Below are positions 36,718-46,610 of a stretch of DNA of 64,000 nt, one piece after another (the stretch's first letter is position 1; the number at the start of each line of letters is the position of its first letter). The notes beneath the pieces were generated by a model. That model made no database searches and had not been told where the DNA came from. It saw nothing but the letters and a program-made list of their open reading frames with translations. Made by a program: the position numbers and the translations under genes. Origin of the DNA: Ignavibacteriales bacterium (GTDB lineage: Bacteria > Bacteroidota > Ignavibacteria > Ignavibacteriales > Ignavibacteriaceae); contig JADJMD010000009.1 of NCBI GenBank assembly GCA_016709765.1, positions 1 to 64,000 of the forward strand. The letters run 5' to 3'.

Positions 36718-37446
36718 ATGGATTTAAAACTTGCAGTGTTAGTAGATGGTGACAATATACCTTCGGCAAATGTTAAGGAGATGATGGAAGAAATTGCTAA
36801 GTATGGCAATCCTACTATAAAAAGAATTTATGGTGATTGGACAAAACCAAGCTTGTCAAAGTGGAAGAATGTTCTTTTGGAAAATGCGATAACACCGATC
36901 CAACAATATGGATATACAGCCGGAAAAAATTCGACTGATTCTGCAATGATTATAGATGCTATGGATATTCTGTATTCGCAAAAGGTTGATGGTTTTTGTT
37001 TAGTTTCGAGTGATAGTGATTTTACTCGTTTAGCTACAAGGCTGCGTGAAGCTGGTATGAAAGTTATTGGGATTGGGGAAAAGAAAACACCTGTACCATT
37101 TATTGTGGCCTGTGATAAATTTATTTATATCGAAATCCTTAACTCTGAGGAAAGTGAATCTGAAATTGCCAAAAATAAACCTGCAGTAAAAAACGAAGTT
37201 GATAAAATAACTCCAAAAGTTATTAAACTAATTTCATCTACTATTTCTGATTTAGCAGATGATGATGGATGGGCTTTTCTCGGAGATGTGGGTAATCTTC
37301 TACAAAAAAAACAACCAAATTTTGATTCCAGAAATTATGGTTTCCAAAAATTGACACCGTTGATAAAATCAATTAATAAATTTGAAATTGAAAACCGTGA
37401 TAACCCTAAAGGACGATTTAAGTTGATCTATATAAAGAATAAGTAA
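36718..37446 (+). CDS. NYN-domain ribonuclease with C-terminal LOTUS/OST-HTH domain
   Basis: This 242-residue protein has an N-terminal NYN (PIN-like) nuclease domain with the acidic residues in AVLVDGDNIP (D10, D12), STDSAMIIDAMD and SSDSDFTRLATRLREAGM. After a charged linker (about 150-165) comes a winged-helix LOTUS domain, GWAFLGDVGNLLQKKQPNFD. NYN-LOTUS proteins are widespread in bacteria but few have a known target; related domains act in RNA decay. The ATG at 36718 follows GATAGGAGAATGTT. It has its own promoter region and no obvious partner gene. Confidence 0.8.
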   Translation: MDLKLAVLVDGDNIPSANVKEMMEEIAKYGNPTIKRIYGDWTKPSLSKWKNVLLENAITPIQQYGYTAGKNSTDSAMIIDAMDILYSQKVDGFCLVSSDSDFTRLATRLREAGMKVIGIGEKKTPVPFIVACDKFIYIEILNSEESESEIAKNKPAVKNEVDKITPKVIKLISSTISDLADDDGWAFLGDVGNLLQKKQPNFDSRNYGFQKLTPLIKSINKFEIENRDNPKGRFKLIYIKNK

Positions 37447-37476
37447 ATAATTGAATAATTTTAGAAGGGGATTAGA

Positions 37477-38154
37477 ATGAAATTCTATAGAATTATTACG
37501 CTCACAATTTTATTTTTATATGGTTGTGGCGGATCCGGCAAAGTTATAATTGATGAACTTTTACACAACTCAACTTTTAACTCTAATGATTTTTTGATCA
37601 GTAAGGTTTCAGTTTACTCACCTTACATTGTTTCATTTCCAGGTTATAAATATCCAAAAATCTCAGAAACAGAATTCATCAAAGTTGTTCTAAATAAGGC
37701 AAAAGAAAAATTGGCAGATGTAACAAATAATTCTGATATTAAAATCGAAAACAGAAAGGCTCCTGATTTCTTTAGAGGAATAAAAATAATTAAGGGTGAA
37801 GGCGAGCAATTATTAAAGGTCTCTAAATCTGATTATCTGTTAATAATTCAATCAGTTACTATTGGGAATGAGATTACAACAAAAACACAAAATATTGATC
37901 CTTATCCATTGCCACCAGGAATAAAAGATGCAAGACCGAATCCAAATAGGTCAATGGAAAATAAAAATTCTACAAAAAACACTACCCAAACTTCAATTGT
38001 TTACGATATCTGGGATGTTAAAAAAGGTGCTTCAGTACTTACAGTTGAAGCAAGTGTGGTTTTGGTTGATGGAATTAATCATAAAGATCCTTATCTATCC
38101 ATTGAAAAAGTTACTGAGGCTTTTATAAATCATATTAAAGGTTCTGAGGAATAA
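37477..38154 (+). CDS. Lipoprotein of unknown function
   Basis: I do not recognise this 225-residue protein. The N-terminus MKFYRIITLTILFLYGCGG has a lipobox (LYGC) and should be processed as a lipoprotein. The rest is a mixed alpha/beta domain with no motif I can name, apart from a Pro/Asn-rich linker (PYPLPPGIKDARPNPNRS). It begins 30 bases after the NYN gene and may share its transcript, although the functions seem unrelated. Confidence 0.5.
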   Translation: MKFYRIITLTILFLYGCGGSGKVIIDELLHNSTFNSNDFLISKVSVYSPYIVSFPGYKYPKISETEFIKVVLNKAKEKLADVTNNSDIKIENRKAPDFFRGIKIIKGEGEQLLKVSKSDYLLIIQSVTIGNEITTKTQNIDPYPLPPGIKDARPNPNRSMENKNSTKNTTQTSIVYDIWDVKKGASVLTVEASVVLVDGINHKDPYLSIEKVTEAFINHIKGSEE

Positions 38155-38473
38155 ATTAGATTTGAATTAACCTCACCCTTAATCCTTCCTTCCTTGTAAA
38201 GGAAAGGGAATTTGAACTCCTTCTCCTTAATTTCCTCTTGCATCAATACTGGTTTCCCTAAAAGGTACGTAGATATTGTTGATTTGGATTCAAATTAGCC
38301 TTATTTGTTTCTTTTCCTGATAATTCATTCCCAAAGATCATCTAGATTAAAAAAAACATAGAAACATTCGATTATATGTTGGAGTTCTCCCAATTGAATA
38401 TGTGATCACCCAAAAATCTATATCGTGACAGTATAGAATGTCTTTAAAAAATTTGATTTATTAGTTTTATAAA
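38155..38473. other. Intergenic region with a pyrimidine-rich repeat-like block
   Basis: These 319 bases carry no gene. The left part (about 38170-38250) is C/T-rich, with TCCTTCC-TTGTAAA-GGAAAGGGA forming an imperfect hairpin and CTCCTTCTCC following. It looks like a dispersed element of other genomes in this group, but no second copy occurs in the window. The right end should hold the promoter of the FapA-like gene. Confidence 0.4.
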
Positions 38474-39889
38474 ATGGAGCTGAAAATGGCTGACAGTCCG
38501 CAGACTGAAAAAGGTTTGAGAGTTAATGTTAATATTATCGACGAAAGAATGAGAGCAAACGTTATAATTAATGCTCCTGTAAATGCTGAAGAGCCGCAGT
38601 TAGCTCTGCAGGACGTTCTTGATGCACTAAATAAATCAGGTGTTAAATTCGGAATAAATGAATCAATAATTAGTCGGTATTTGGAAGAGAAAAAATGGGA
38701 CGAATCATTTGTTGCCGCTGAAGGCATTTATCCTGGAATTGGTGATGATTCGAATTTTGATTATCATTTTTTAACCAGAAAATCACTTAAGCCTCGCATC
38801 AGCGAAAATGGACATATTGATTATAAAGAAATTGATGTTATTTGCAGTGCAAGTAAAGATGACCTTCTGTTAAAGAAAATACCTGCAACACAAGGATCGA
38901 ATGGTAAAGATGTTTTTGGAAATGAAGTGCCCGGAAAATTCGGTAAAGATATTGTTATTGTGCCTGGTTCCGGTACTTACAAAGATCCTACAGATTCAAT
39001 GATTATTAAAGCTGCTTCAGACGGTATAATTGCATTTAATCCCAAAACACTAATAGTTGAAGTTCAGAAACTTTATTCAATTCCAGGCTCTGTGGATTTT
39101 TCCACTGGCAATGTGCACGTAAAAAGCTCTGTTGATATTGGTGGTGATGTAAAAACGGGATTTTCTATTGCTACTCCTTACAATATCAATGTAAAAGGCA
39201 GAATAGAACATGCTACAATTAATTGTGATGGAAATTTAAATGTTAAAGGTGGAATTGTTGGTGATGGTAAACAGATTATTACTGTCGGTGGAGACATACA
39301 CACAGGTTATATCAGAGATCAGCATATAATATGCGCTGGCGGAGTGTATGCAGCAACAGAAATATCAAGTTCTATTATTGAATGTGGAGATGATGTTACC
39401 TTTGTAAAGCCGGATGGTAAAATTGTTGGAGGTAAGATAATTGCAAGTAGTAAAATAGTTGCGGGCAGTGTTGGCAATAAGTACGATGTACCTACATTAC
39501 TTGAGGTTGGAGTTAATTTTGAGCACAGAGAAAAATATCTTAAAAAATTTGAATTAATTAATGAAACACATAAACAAGCTGAAACCATCAAAAAGAAAAT
39601 TGATCTTATTGATTCCATGCCGGCTGATCCTGGAATGAATACAGCTTATAAGGCTATTAAAGATCAGCATAAGGCTGCGGTGGAGCAATGGGAAAGAATG
39701 TGCGCCGATTTAAAAGAAATAGAAAAGGATTACTTTAACGTTGAGAACCCGGTTGTAATGATTTTAAAAAATGTTTATAACGGTGTTACCATTAAGATTA
39801 AACACGCTATTTATGAAGTAAAGCAGGATATGACTCACGTTATGTTCAGGTTAAACGACGATAAGATTGAGTGTGGACTGATTAAGTAA
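38474..39889 (+). CDS. FapA family (DUF342) polymer-like protein
   Basis: This 471-residue protein is of the FapA family (PF03961). An N-terminal helical/beta part holds KKIPATQGSNGKDVFGNEVP, the family signature. It is followed by a right-handed beta-helix-like middle (GGDVKTGFSIATPYNINVKG, GDIHTGYIRDQHIICAGGVY) and a helical C-terminus. FapA is named from flagellar operons of Bacillus-like bacteria, but no flagellar gene is in this window, so the function is unknown. It stands alone between two gene-free regions. Confidence 0.72.
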   Translation: MELKMADSPQTEKGLRVNVNIIDERMRANVIINAPVNAEEPQLALQDVLDALNKSGVKFGINESIISRYLEEKKWDESFVAAEGIYPGIGDDSNFDYHFLTRKSLKPRISENGHIDYKEIDVICSASKDDLLLKKIPATQGSNGKDVFGNEVPGKFGKDIVIVPGSGTYKDPTDSMIIKAASDGIIAFNPKTLIVEVQKLYSIPGSVDFSTGNVHVKSSVDIGGDVKTGFSIATPYNINVKGRIEHATINCDGNLNVKGGIVGDGKQIITVGGDIHTGYIRDQHIICAGGVYAATEISSSIIECGDDVTFVKPDGKIVGGKIIASSKIVAGSVGNKYDVPTLLEVGVNFEHREKYLKKFELINETHKQAETIKKKIDLIDSMPADPGMNTAYKAIKDQHKAAVEQWERMCADLKEIEKDYFNVENPVVMILKNVYNGVTIKIKHAIYEVKQDMTHVMFRLNDDKIECGLIK

Positions 39890-40286
39890 AATATAATAAA
39901 TAACTGACTTCGGATTTATCTGCATAGATTCTCCTCTCCATTTTTGGAATTAACCCCCAGAATGTTAACCAACCTATTCTGGATTTTACGAATACGACCC
40001 TGAAAATGCAGAGCCCTCTTCTGATTTTTTACGAATGAAATTTTGAAGATTTTTGACACTTTGAATGAATTTTGGAAGGGTATTTGTTGCCATTTGTAAA
40101 ACAATAACATTTGAAGTTGATTACTCTAAAACTTAAGTTGCAGGCGGGACGATGCTTAAATCTTGATTTACACATTTTTACTTACCCCCTTTACTTCTTT
40201 TTGGCTGATGCTGCCAAGATGGTTTAGTTCAGAGTTTTAATTAATTTTGTAGAAAGAATAGCTGTAACATAAAATTTGAGAGATTT
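39890..40286. other. Gene-free region of about 400 bases
   Basis: No coding frame, RNA or inverted repeat is evident. A 64-codon frame on the minus strand (39916-40110) has no protein-like features. The region is somewhat more GC-rich than most gaps here, which suggests a decayed gene or repeat, but I cannot identify one. Confidence 0.4.
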
Positions 40287-40958
40287 GTGGATCGATCGAA
40301 AATATATGATTATTCAGATGGAAGAAGATTTCTTAACAAAACTGCTAAAGAAGTTTTTACAGAAATTGAAAAAGTTAATGTATGGCAAGAAGAAGAATCA
40401 GTATCCGGATTTGGGTCCTCCTTAGCTCAAACCAAAACAGTAATTGAAGAAATCCCAAAGATTATTAAAGAATTGGAGATTAAAACTATTTTTGATATTC
40501 CGTGTGGTGACTTTAATTGGTTCAAAGAAATTAATCTTTCAAATAATTTCTATTTGGGGGGTGATATAGTGGAAGACATAGTTCATCGGAATAATGAGAA
40601 ATATAAGAGTAATAATATAAAATTCGTACAATTCAATATACTTGAAGACATTCAGGAAAAGATGGACTTGATTTTTTGCCGTGACTGTTTAGTTCATTTT
40701 TCAATTGTGGATATATGGAAAGCCTTAACAAATATCAAAAAAAGTAATTCCACATATTTGATGACTACCACATTTACTGAAGAAGAAAAAAACAATGATA
40801 CTTTAACTGGTGGATGGCGACCTATAAACCTTATGAAATCACCTTTTAATTTTCCGGAACCAAAATTACTTATAAATGAAAATTGTACAGAAAAAGATGG
40901 ACTTTTTAGTGACAAATCTGTTGGAGTGTGGGCGATAAAAGATTTAGTAATAAAATAA
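40287..40958 (+). CDS. Class I SAM-dependent methyltransferase
   Basis: This 223-residue protein has the SAM-binding signature TIFDIPCGDFNWFKEI, then LGGDIVEDIVHRNNEKY and the loop DLIFCRDCLVHFS. The DIPCGDF variant belongs to a small family of bacterial methyltransferases often found near glycan genes. Substrate is unknown. The GTG at 40287 is used as start; no ATG lies close. Neighbouring genes (a dihydrofolate-reductase-like protein and another methyltransferase) are unrelated. Confidence 0.7.
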   Translation: MDRSKIYDYSDGRRFLNKTAKEVFTEIEKVNVWQEEESVSGFGSSLAQTKTVIEEIPKIIKELEIKTIFDIPCGDFNWFKEINLSNNFYLGGDIVEDIVHRNNEKYKSNNIKFVQFNILEDIQEKMDLIFCRDCLVHFSIVDIWKALTNIKKSNSTYLMTTTFTEEEKNNDTLTGGWRPINLMKSPFNFPEPKLLINENCTEKDGLFSDKSVGVWAIKDLVIK

Positions 40959-41090
40959 ATTATGGGATAACCAAATCTTAAATCCGGTTTTACCCTCTAA
41001 TTTTGTCGCAATTTCACTTGTACATTTCCATATGTTAATACTAGTTTACCTTATAATAGTTTACTAAAATTATTCTTTTAGAGAAACATC

Positions 41091-41687
41091 TTGAGAAAAA
41101 TTATTGCACTCGAATTCATTACACTTGATGGTGTAATACAAGCTGGTGGTGGACCAGGTGAAGATATAAGCGGCGGCTTTAAATACGTTGGTTGGCAAGC
41201 CCCATATTCTGATGATATAATTGGAACTATTATAAATAATCAGATGAACTTTCCGTTTGATTTGTTATTAGGACGTAAAACTTTTGATATTTGTGCTCCG
41301 TATTGGCCCAAACATTCAGATTTTTGGCCAGGTGTTATGACAGCGACTAAGTACGTAGCGTCGAATACTATAAATGCTCACGAATGGCAACACACCGTTT
41401 TTCTAAGTGGAGACATTGCGGAAAAAATCACCAAACTTAAGCAGCAGCCAGGACCGGATTTGCACGTTTACGGAAGCGCAAATCTTCTTCAGACACTTTT
41501 CAAATACGATTTAGTTGATGAATTATGGCTAAAGATATGTCCGTTAACATTGGGTAGTGAAAAACGATTATTTGTTGATGGTACAATTCCTGCGGCATTC
41601 AAAGTAACAGAAAGTACAGTCGGTTCAAGCGGGATAATTGCCGTTAATTACGCTCGAGGACGCGAAGTAAAAACCGGGAGTTATTGA
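41091..41687 (+). CDS. Dihydrofolate reductase family protein (RibD C-terminal-like)
   Basis: This 198-residue protein begins on TTG with KIIALEFITLDGVIQAGGGP and continues with LLLGRKTFDICAPYWP and LHVYGSANLLQTLF, the fold of the RibD C-terminal domain and YyaP-type proteins. Such proteins bind NADPH, but the substrate is usually unknown. True folate reductase and riboflavin genes have extra motifs that are missing. It lies between two methyltransferases. Confidence 0.75.
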   Translation: MRKIIALEFITLDGVIQAGGGPGEDISGGFKYVGWQAPYSDDIIGTIINNQMNFPFDLLLGRKTFDICAPYWPKHSDFWPGVMTATKYVASNTINAHEWQHTVFLSGDIAEKITKLKQQPGPDLHVYGSANLLQTLFKYDLVDELWLKICPLTLGSEKRLFVDGTIPAAFKVTESTVGSSGIIAVNYARGREVKTGSY

Positions 41688-41786
41688 ATGAAAAATTTGC
41701 ATTCTGCTTTTAACAGTAAGAAGAGAATTGAAAAACTAAAAATTCTTGATGTTTATTTTTTATAAAAAATATTAAGGTAACGCAAT

Positions 41787-42389
41787 TTGACTAAAGATTA
41801 TTTTGAACTAAAAGCTGAAAGCTATGATATGGATGCAAAAAGAGTTAGTAATGTAGATAACATTGCTAACTCTATTTTAAGTAGCGTACAATTCAATAAA
41901 AATATGCACATAATGGATTTTGGTTCCGGTACAGGCTTGTTGTTAGAAAGAGTTGCCCTTTATGTAAAAAAAATAACTGCGGTTGATGTATCAGAAGCAA
42001 TGTGCAAACAATTAAATGAAAAAATAAAAAATTTAGATTGTGAAGTAGAAATTCTTCAACTGGACTTAACGAAAACAAAATTGGATATGAAGTTTGATGG
42101 TATAATCTCATCAATGACAATGCATCATATAAAAGATACCCAGACAATATTCAACGATTTTTTTTCAATGTTAAATGATAATGGAGCAATTGCAATTTCT
42201 GATCTGGACATTGAAGATGGAACTTTTCACACAGAGGACACAGGTGTTTTTCATTTTGGATTTGATAGAAAAGAATTCCAAGATAACGCAATTGCCGCAG
42301 GATTTAAGAATGTTAAAGTTATAACCGCAAGTATTGATGAAAAGCCACACGGTAAATATTCTGTATTTTTGCTCACAGGGAATAAGTAA
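41787..42389 (+). CDS. SAM-dependent methyltransferase (type 11/25)
   Basis: This 200-residue protein has the SAM motif IMDFGSGTGLLLERVALYV, then TAVDVSEAMCKQLNEK, and the family loop DGIISSMTMHHIKD. The start is TTG at 41787. The acceptor substrate is unknown. About 125 bases follow before mltG. Confidence 0.75.
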   Translation: MTKDYFELKAESYDMDAKRVSNVDNIANSILSSVQFNKNMHIMDFGSGTGLLLERVALYVKKITAVDVSEAMCKQLNEKIKNLDCEVEILQLDLTKTKLDMKFDGIISSMTMHHIKDTQTIFNDFFSMLNDNGAIAISDLDIEDGTFHTEDTGVFHFGFDRKEFQDNAIAAGFKNVKVITASIDEKPHGKYSVFLLTGNK

Positions 42390-42513
42390 AATAATTAAGA
42401 AACATTTATGTAACATTTTAATTCCCCATAAAACATTGGATAAATAATTTCCTTTAACTGCTTTATATTGCAAGCCGTAAATTAAAGCACTCATAAAAAA
42501 ACATAAATAGTAT

Positions 42514-43545
42514 TTGCCGATCAAAATATTAAACATATTCAGTAAACTTCAGATAGCTATAATTATAGCAGTATTTATTGCAATAGTTTTAGCAGGAAAT
42601 TTTACTTTCTTCACCCCTAACCATTTTGATAAAACTGCACCTTATACTTTTGAAGTTAAAGATGGCGAATCTTTTACCAGCGTTACGGAAAGGCTCTACA
42701 AGCAATCTATTATACCAAACAAGTTTAATTTTAAATTGGCAGCATTTATTTACGGTGCAGAAAAAAAAATAAAAGCCGCTAGATTCTACATCCCAAATGA
42801 TCTAAGCTATTTAGATTTACTTGATTTATTTGTAAACGGTCCCGCAGATTATTTAAAACCAATCAAAATAAACGATGGACAAACATTAAAATGGCTTGGA
42901 GCAAAAGTAAAACGTGATGTTAATATTGATTCTGCTGCGTTCGTAAATCTTGCAACAGATAAGGGGTTTATTAAATCATTAGGATTAAGCGTCTCTACTT
43001 TAGAAGGTTATTTATTTAGCAAAAAGTATAAGGTTTATGAAAATTCATCACCTGAGGAAGCAGTAAAAATATTCTACAAAGGCTTTACAGATTTTTTCAT
43101 AGATTCTTTAAAGCAAAGAGCAAAAAAAATCGGATTATCAGTTCATCAGGTATTAACACTTGCATCAATAATAAAAGGTGAAACAAATCTTTCAGAAGAA
43201 ATGCCAATAATATCAGGGGTATATCATAATAGGTTAAGAATTGGGATGAGGCTTCAAGCTGATCCAACAATACAATATTTGTTACCAGGTGGATGGCGAA
43301 GGTTAACTTATGCTGATTTGAAAATAGAATCAAAGTATAATACTTACAAATATTCAGGTTTACCGCCTGGTCCAATAAACAACCCAGGTGCTAATGCAAT
43401 TATGGCTGCGCTTTATCCGGATAAGAATAATTATTTGTATTTTGTAGCCAACGGAATAGGCGGACATAAATTTGCCAAGTCATATTCAGATCATTTAAAG
43501 AATGTTGCACAGTTTAGAAAATGGCTAAAAGGACAGAACAATTAA
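42514..43545 (+). CDS. mltG: Endolytic murein transglycosylase MltG
   Basis: This 343-residue protein has an N-terminal membrane anchor (about residues 12-32), a LysM-like domain (YTFEVKDGESFTSVTERLYK) and the YceG catalytic domain. The catalytic glutamate lies in LASIIKGETNLSEE, followed by ISGVYHNRLRIGMRLQADPT, YNTYKYSGLPPGPINNPGA and DKNNYLYFVANGIGGHKFAK. It cuts nascent glycan strands and so helps set their length. The start codon is TTG at 42514. Confidence 0.92.
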   Translation: MPIKILNIFSKLQIAIIIAVFIAIVLAGNFTFFTPNHFDKTAPYTFEVKDGESFTSVTERLYKQSIIPNKFNFKLAAFIYGAEKKIKAARFYIPNDLSYLDLLDLFVNGPADYLKPIKINDGQTLKWLGAKVKRDVNIDSAAFVNLATDKGFIKSLGLSVSTLEGYLFSKKYKVYENSSPEEAVKIFYKGFTDFFIDSLKQRAKKIGLSVHQVLTLASIIKGETNLSEEMPIISGVYHNRLRIGMRLQADPTIQYLLPGGWRRLTYADLKIESKYNTYKYSGLPPGPINNPGANAIMAALYPDKNNYLYFVANGIGGHKFAKSYSDHLKNVAQFRKWLKGQNN

Positions 43546-43618
43546 TTGAAAAAGTTTACAAAATGTTTTTAATAGTTGTATGAGATTTCCTGGTCGAAAA
43601 CTCCTTCGAAATGAGAGA

Positions 43619-45316
43619 ATGAAAAAATCTAAAAATTCAATGGTTGTGGTAAAACTATATTTGATTGTCCTTTTATTTTCAATGACACTATTATTCTTAT
43701 CCGGTTGTGCAAATCAATTGCCGCCGGGCGGGGGAGAAGTTGATAAAATTCCGCCTGGAATTATTTATTCTTATCCTGAAAATGGGACTACAAACTTTGA
43801 TGATGATTATATAGAATTTGAATTTTCTGAATACGTTGATAAAAGATCTTTTAAAGATGCTTTATTTATTTCTCCTGCTTTAGATGAACAACCGGAAATA
43901 AGTTGGAGTGGGACATCAGTAGAAATAGGTTTTCCCGATGGATTAAAAGATAGCATAACTTACGTTATAACAATCGGTACTGATGTTGTTGACGTGAATA
44001 ATAAAAATAGAATGGAGAATTCTTTTTCATTTTCATTTGCAACAGGAGATAAAATAGATACTCGCACTATTGCGGGCAAAGTTTATGGAAATGAAATAGA
44101 GGGTTCATTAATTTTTGCTTATAAATATTCTGAGGATACTACAAAATATCTTTCTAAAAAACCGGATTATCTTTCGCAGATTGGAAAAGATGGAAGTTAC
44201 AAACTGAATGGCTTAGCTGAATCAGAGTATCTTGTGTTTGCAGTAAAAGATCAGTTTAGAGATTATTTGTATCAGGCTGATCAAGATTTAATAGGAATAG
44301 CAAGTAAAAGTATTTCGTTAACTGGAATTGATTCTACTTATTCAGGTTTAGATTTTTTTATGATGAAAGTTGATACAATCCCGCCACGTTTGCTTACTAC
44401 TGTAATGACGGATGAAAATCATATTATTATTACACTAAGTGAAGAGTGTGATTCTGCAAGTTATCTTGCTGATAATTTTCAGATAATTGATTCAACATCA
44501 AATTCAACTCTTCCACTTGCTTTTTCATATCATAATAAATCTAAAAAGGCAGAGTTTGTACTAGTAAATAAAAATAAACTTATTGCAGATAACACCTATT
44601 ATTTGCTTGCAAAAAAAATACGTGATTTAGAAGGCAATGTTTTTGAAAATGAATTAAGCAATTTTGTTATTTCGGATAAACCGGATACGACCGTTCCAAA
44701 ACTATTAAGAACAGATCCTAATAGAAACGGATCAATAGATTTTAAGGACCCAAAAATTCTATTATTTTTTGATGATGCAATTGATAATAGTGCTTTAAAA
44801 TCATCGATTGAATTAATGGATACTTCAAAAAACAAAATTGGTTTTACAGTAACCCGCATTGATGATGCAACTATCTCAATTAATCCCGACTTGGATTTAA
44901 AACCTGAAAAGAATTTTGAAGTTGTAATAAATTTCAATGATTTCCAGGATGCGGCAGGCAATAAAGTTGATTCATTCTACACCCTTAAATTTCAAACGAT
45001 AACAGGAATTGAGTTTACCGGTATTTCGGGAAAAGTAAATTCTACAAATAATAATATTGTAGTTGTGCTTCAAGATCCAAAAGATCCTAAAAAGTTTTAT
45101 ACAGCTGTTCCGGATAAAACTATGGCTTACTCTTTCGAAAGAATAAACGCGGGAGTATATTCTATGTGGTTGTATTCTGATACAGATAGAAGCAATACAT
45201 TTGATTACGGTTATCCCGAACCATTAAGGAAATCCGAAGATTTCTATGTTGTGCCGGATACAATAAAACTTCGTCCACGCTGGGGTGTTACAGATTATAA
45301 TATTGAATTTAAATAA
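43619..45316 (+). CDS. Lipoprotein with bacterial Ig-like (Big_5) domains
   Basis: The start at 43619 (MKKSKNSMVVVKLYLIV) gives a signal sequence with lipobox LSGC; a longer frame to 43580 adds 13 unlike residues. The mature protein begins ANQLPPGGGEVDKIPPGIIY, followed by an SbsA-type Ig-like domain (NGTTNFDDDYIEFEFSEYVD), a beta-rich middle and a second Ig-like region near PDTTVPKLLRTDP. Such proteins are surface or periplasmic lipoproteins common in Bacteroidota and Ignavibacteria. Function is unknown. It is about 565 residues long. Confidence 0.78.
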   Translation: MKKSKNSMVVVKLYLIVLLFSMTLLFLSGCANQLPPGGGEVDKIPPGIIYSYPENGTTNFDDDYIEFEFSEYVDKRSFKDALFISPALDEQPEISWSGTSVEIGFPDGLKDSITYVITIGTDVVDVNNKNRMENSFSFSFATGDKIDTRTIAGKVYGNEIEGSLIFAYKYSEDTTKYLSKKPDYLSQIGKDGSYKLNGLAESEYLVFAVKDQFRDYLYQADQDLIGIASKSISLTGIDSTYSGLDFFMMKVDTIPPRLLTTVMTDENHIIITLSEECDSASYLADNFQIIDSTSNSTLPLAFSYHNKSKKAEFVLVNKNKLIADNTYYLLAKKIRDLEGNVFENELSNFVISDKPDTTVPKLLRTDPNRNGSIDFKDPKILLFFDDAIDNSALKSSIELMDTSKNKIGFTVTRIDDATISINPDLDLKPEKNFEVVINFNDFQDAAGNKVDSFYTLKFQTITGIEFTGISGKVNSTNNNIVVVLQDPKDPKKFYTAVPDKTMAYSFERINAGVYSMWLYSDTDRSNTFDYGYPEPLRKSEDFYVVPDTIKLRPRWGVTDYNIEFK

Positions 45317-45371
45317 TAGTTAAAGATGTGATTAAGATTAGTTTAAGACGAAGAAATCTTTGAGGTGCAAG

Positions 45372-46610
45372 CTACTTTTGAAAAATAATCTCACCATTTT
45401 TAATTGTGTGCGATAACAAATTTCTACCAACATTATAAATTATTTCTGAATAATCATCTGTATTAAATATTGCAAAATCTGCTTTCTTCCCAATCTCAAT
45501 GCTTCCAATTAATTTTTCTCTTTCAAGAGCTTTTGCTGCATTGATTGTTACAGCATTAATGATTTCTTCAATCTTCATCTTCATTTTAATTGCAGCAAGG
45601 CTCATTATTAAGTGCAAATTTAATATATGCGATGAACCGGGGTTATAATCTGTAGCAAGTGCAACGATAGCATTATTTTCAATCAGTTTTCTTGCAGGTG
45701 CAAATTGATAATCGAGAAAAAAGGAAACTCCCGGAAGTAAAACAGTAACAGTGTCTGAGTTTTGGAATTTAGAGAAATCACTTTCACTTAAAACTTCTAA
45801 ATGATCTACACTTGTTGCATTATGTTTTAGAGCCACATCTAACCCACCAACATTATTAAATTGTTCGGTGTGTAGCTTAATTTTTAATCCGGCAGTAACA
45901 GCAGCAGTAAATATTCTATCAATCTGCCTGGAAGTAAAGGCAGTTGATTCACAAAATCCATCACAAAACTCTGCAAGATTGTTTTTTGCAACGTGTGGAA
46001 TCATCTTCTCAACAATCAATTCAACATAACCAGAATGATCATCTTTAAATTCGGTTGGAAAAGTGTGAGCACCTAGAAATGTAGATGTAATATCGATAGG
46101 AAAAATTTCATTAATAATTTTTATAGCGTGCAGAAGTTTTATCTCATTATCAAAATCTAAACCATAACCGCTTTTAATTTCTAAAGTAGTAACACCTTGA
46201 GAGATAAACTCTTTTATTCTCGGTTTCATCAACTCAACAAGATCAGTTACTGAAGAATTTCGAACCGCAGTAACGGTGCTGTTTATTCCACCGCCTCGCC
46301 TGGCAATTTCCTCGTAATGAACTCCAGCAATCTTTTCCTTAAATTCATTCGCGCGAGATCCTGCAAATGCAGTATGTGTGTGGCAATCAATTAATCCAGG
46401 TAAAATAACCTTGCCTGATAAGTTAATTTTTTTATCGTGGGGAATTTTTATTGAGTAGTCTGGAATGATATCCTTGATAACACCATTTTCACAAAGAATA
46501 GAATGATTTTCTAGTATGTTAATTTGAGATAAGTCTTTGCCGCGTTTATAGTTATTATTATCTGTATTGCAAGTGATTATTTGAGCAGCATTTGTAAAAA
46601 GAGTTCTCAT
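45372..46610 (-). CDS. hutI: Imidazolonepropionase
   Basis: This 412-residue amidohydrolase opens the imidazolone ring in histidine breakdown. It has the metal-binding motif GLIDCHTHTAFAGSRANEF, the family stretch ARRGGGINSTVTAVR, TTLEIKSGYGLD and, later, ALATDYNPGSSH with the catalytic aspartate. No hutH, hutU or formiminoglutamate hydrolase gene is nearby. It overlaps the upstream SPOR lipoprotein gene by one base and so shares its transcript, although the two functions are not obviously linked. Confidence 0.93.
   Translation of the reverse strand: MRTLFTNAAQIITCNTDNNNYKRGKDLSQINILENHSILCENGVIKDIIPDYSIKIPHDKKINLSGKVILPGLIDCHTHTAFAGSRANEFKEKIAGVHYEEIARRGGGINSTVTAVRNSSVTDLVELMKPRIKEFISQGVTTLEIKSGYGLDFDNEIKLLHAIKIINEIFPIDITSTFLGAHTFPTEFKDDHSGYVELIVEKMIPHVAKNNLAEFCDGFCESTAFTSRQIDRIFTAAVTAGLKIKLHTEQFNNVGGLDVALKHNATSVDHLEVLSESDFSKFQNSDTVTVLLPGVSFFLDYQFAPARKLIENNAIVALATDYNPGSSHILNLHLIMSLAAIKMKMKIEEIINAVTINAAKALEREKLIGSIEIGKKADFAIFNTDDYSEIIYNVGRNLLSHTIKNGEIIFQK

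Noticed and set aside
38474..39889. FapA-like gene as a sign of flagella
   Set aside because: No flagellar or chemotaxis gene is in the window, and FapA-family proteins are common in non-flagellated bacteria.
39916..40110. Open frame of 64 codons on the minus strand
   Set aside because: No motif, no signal sequence and no ribosome site; it lies in a gene-free region and looks like chance.
43130..43200. Possible loss of the MltG catalytic glutamate (IIKGET where E. coli has VEKET)
   Set aside because: Counting back from the C-terminus of the E. coli protein as I recall it, the catalytic glutamate is the one before threonine, which is kept here; only the first, non-catalytic glutamate is replaced by lysine.
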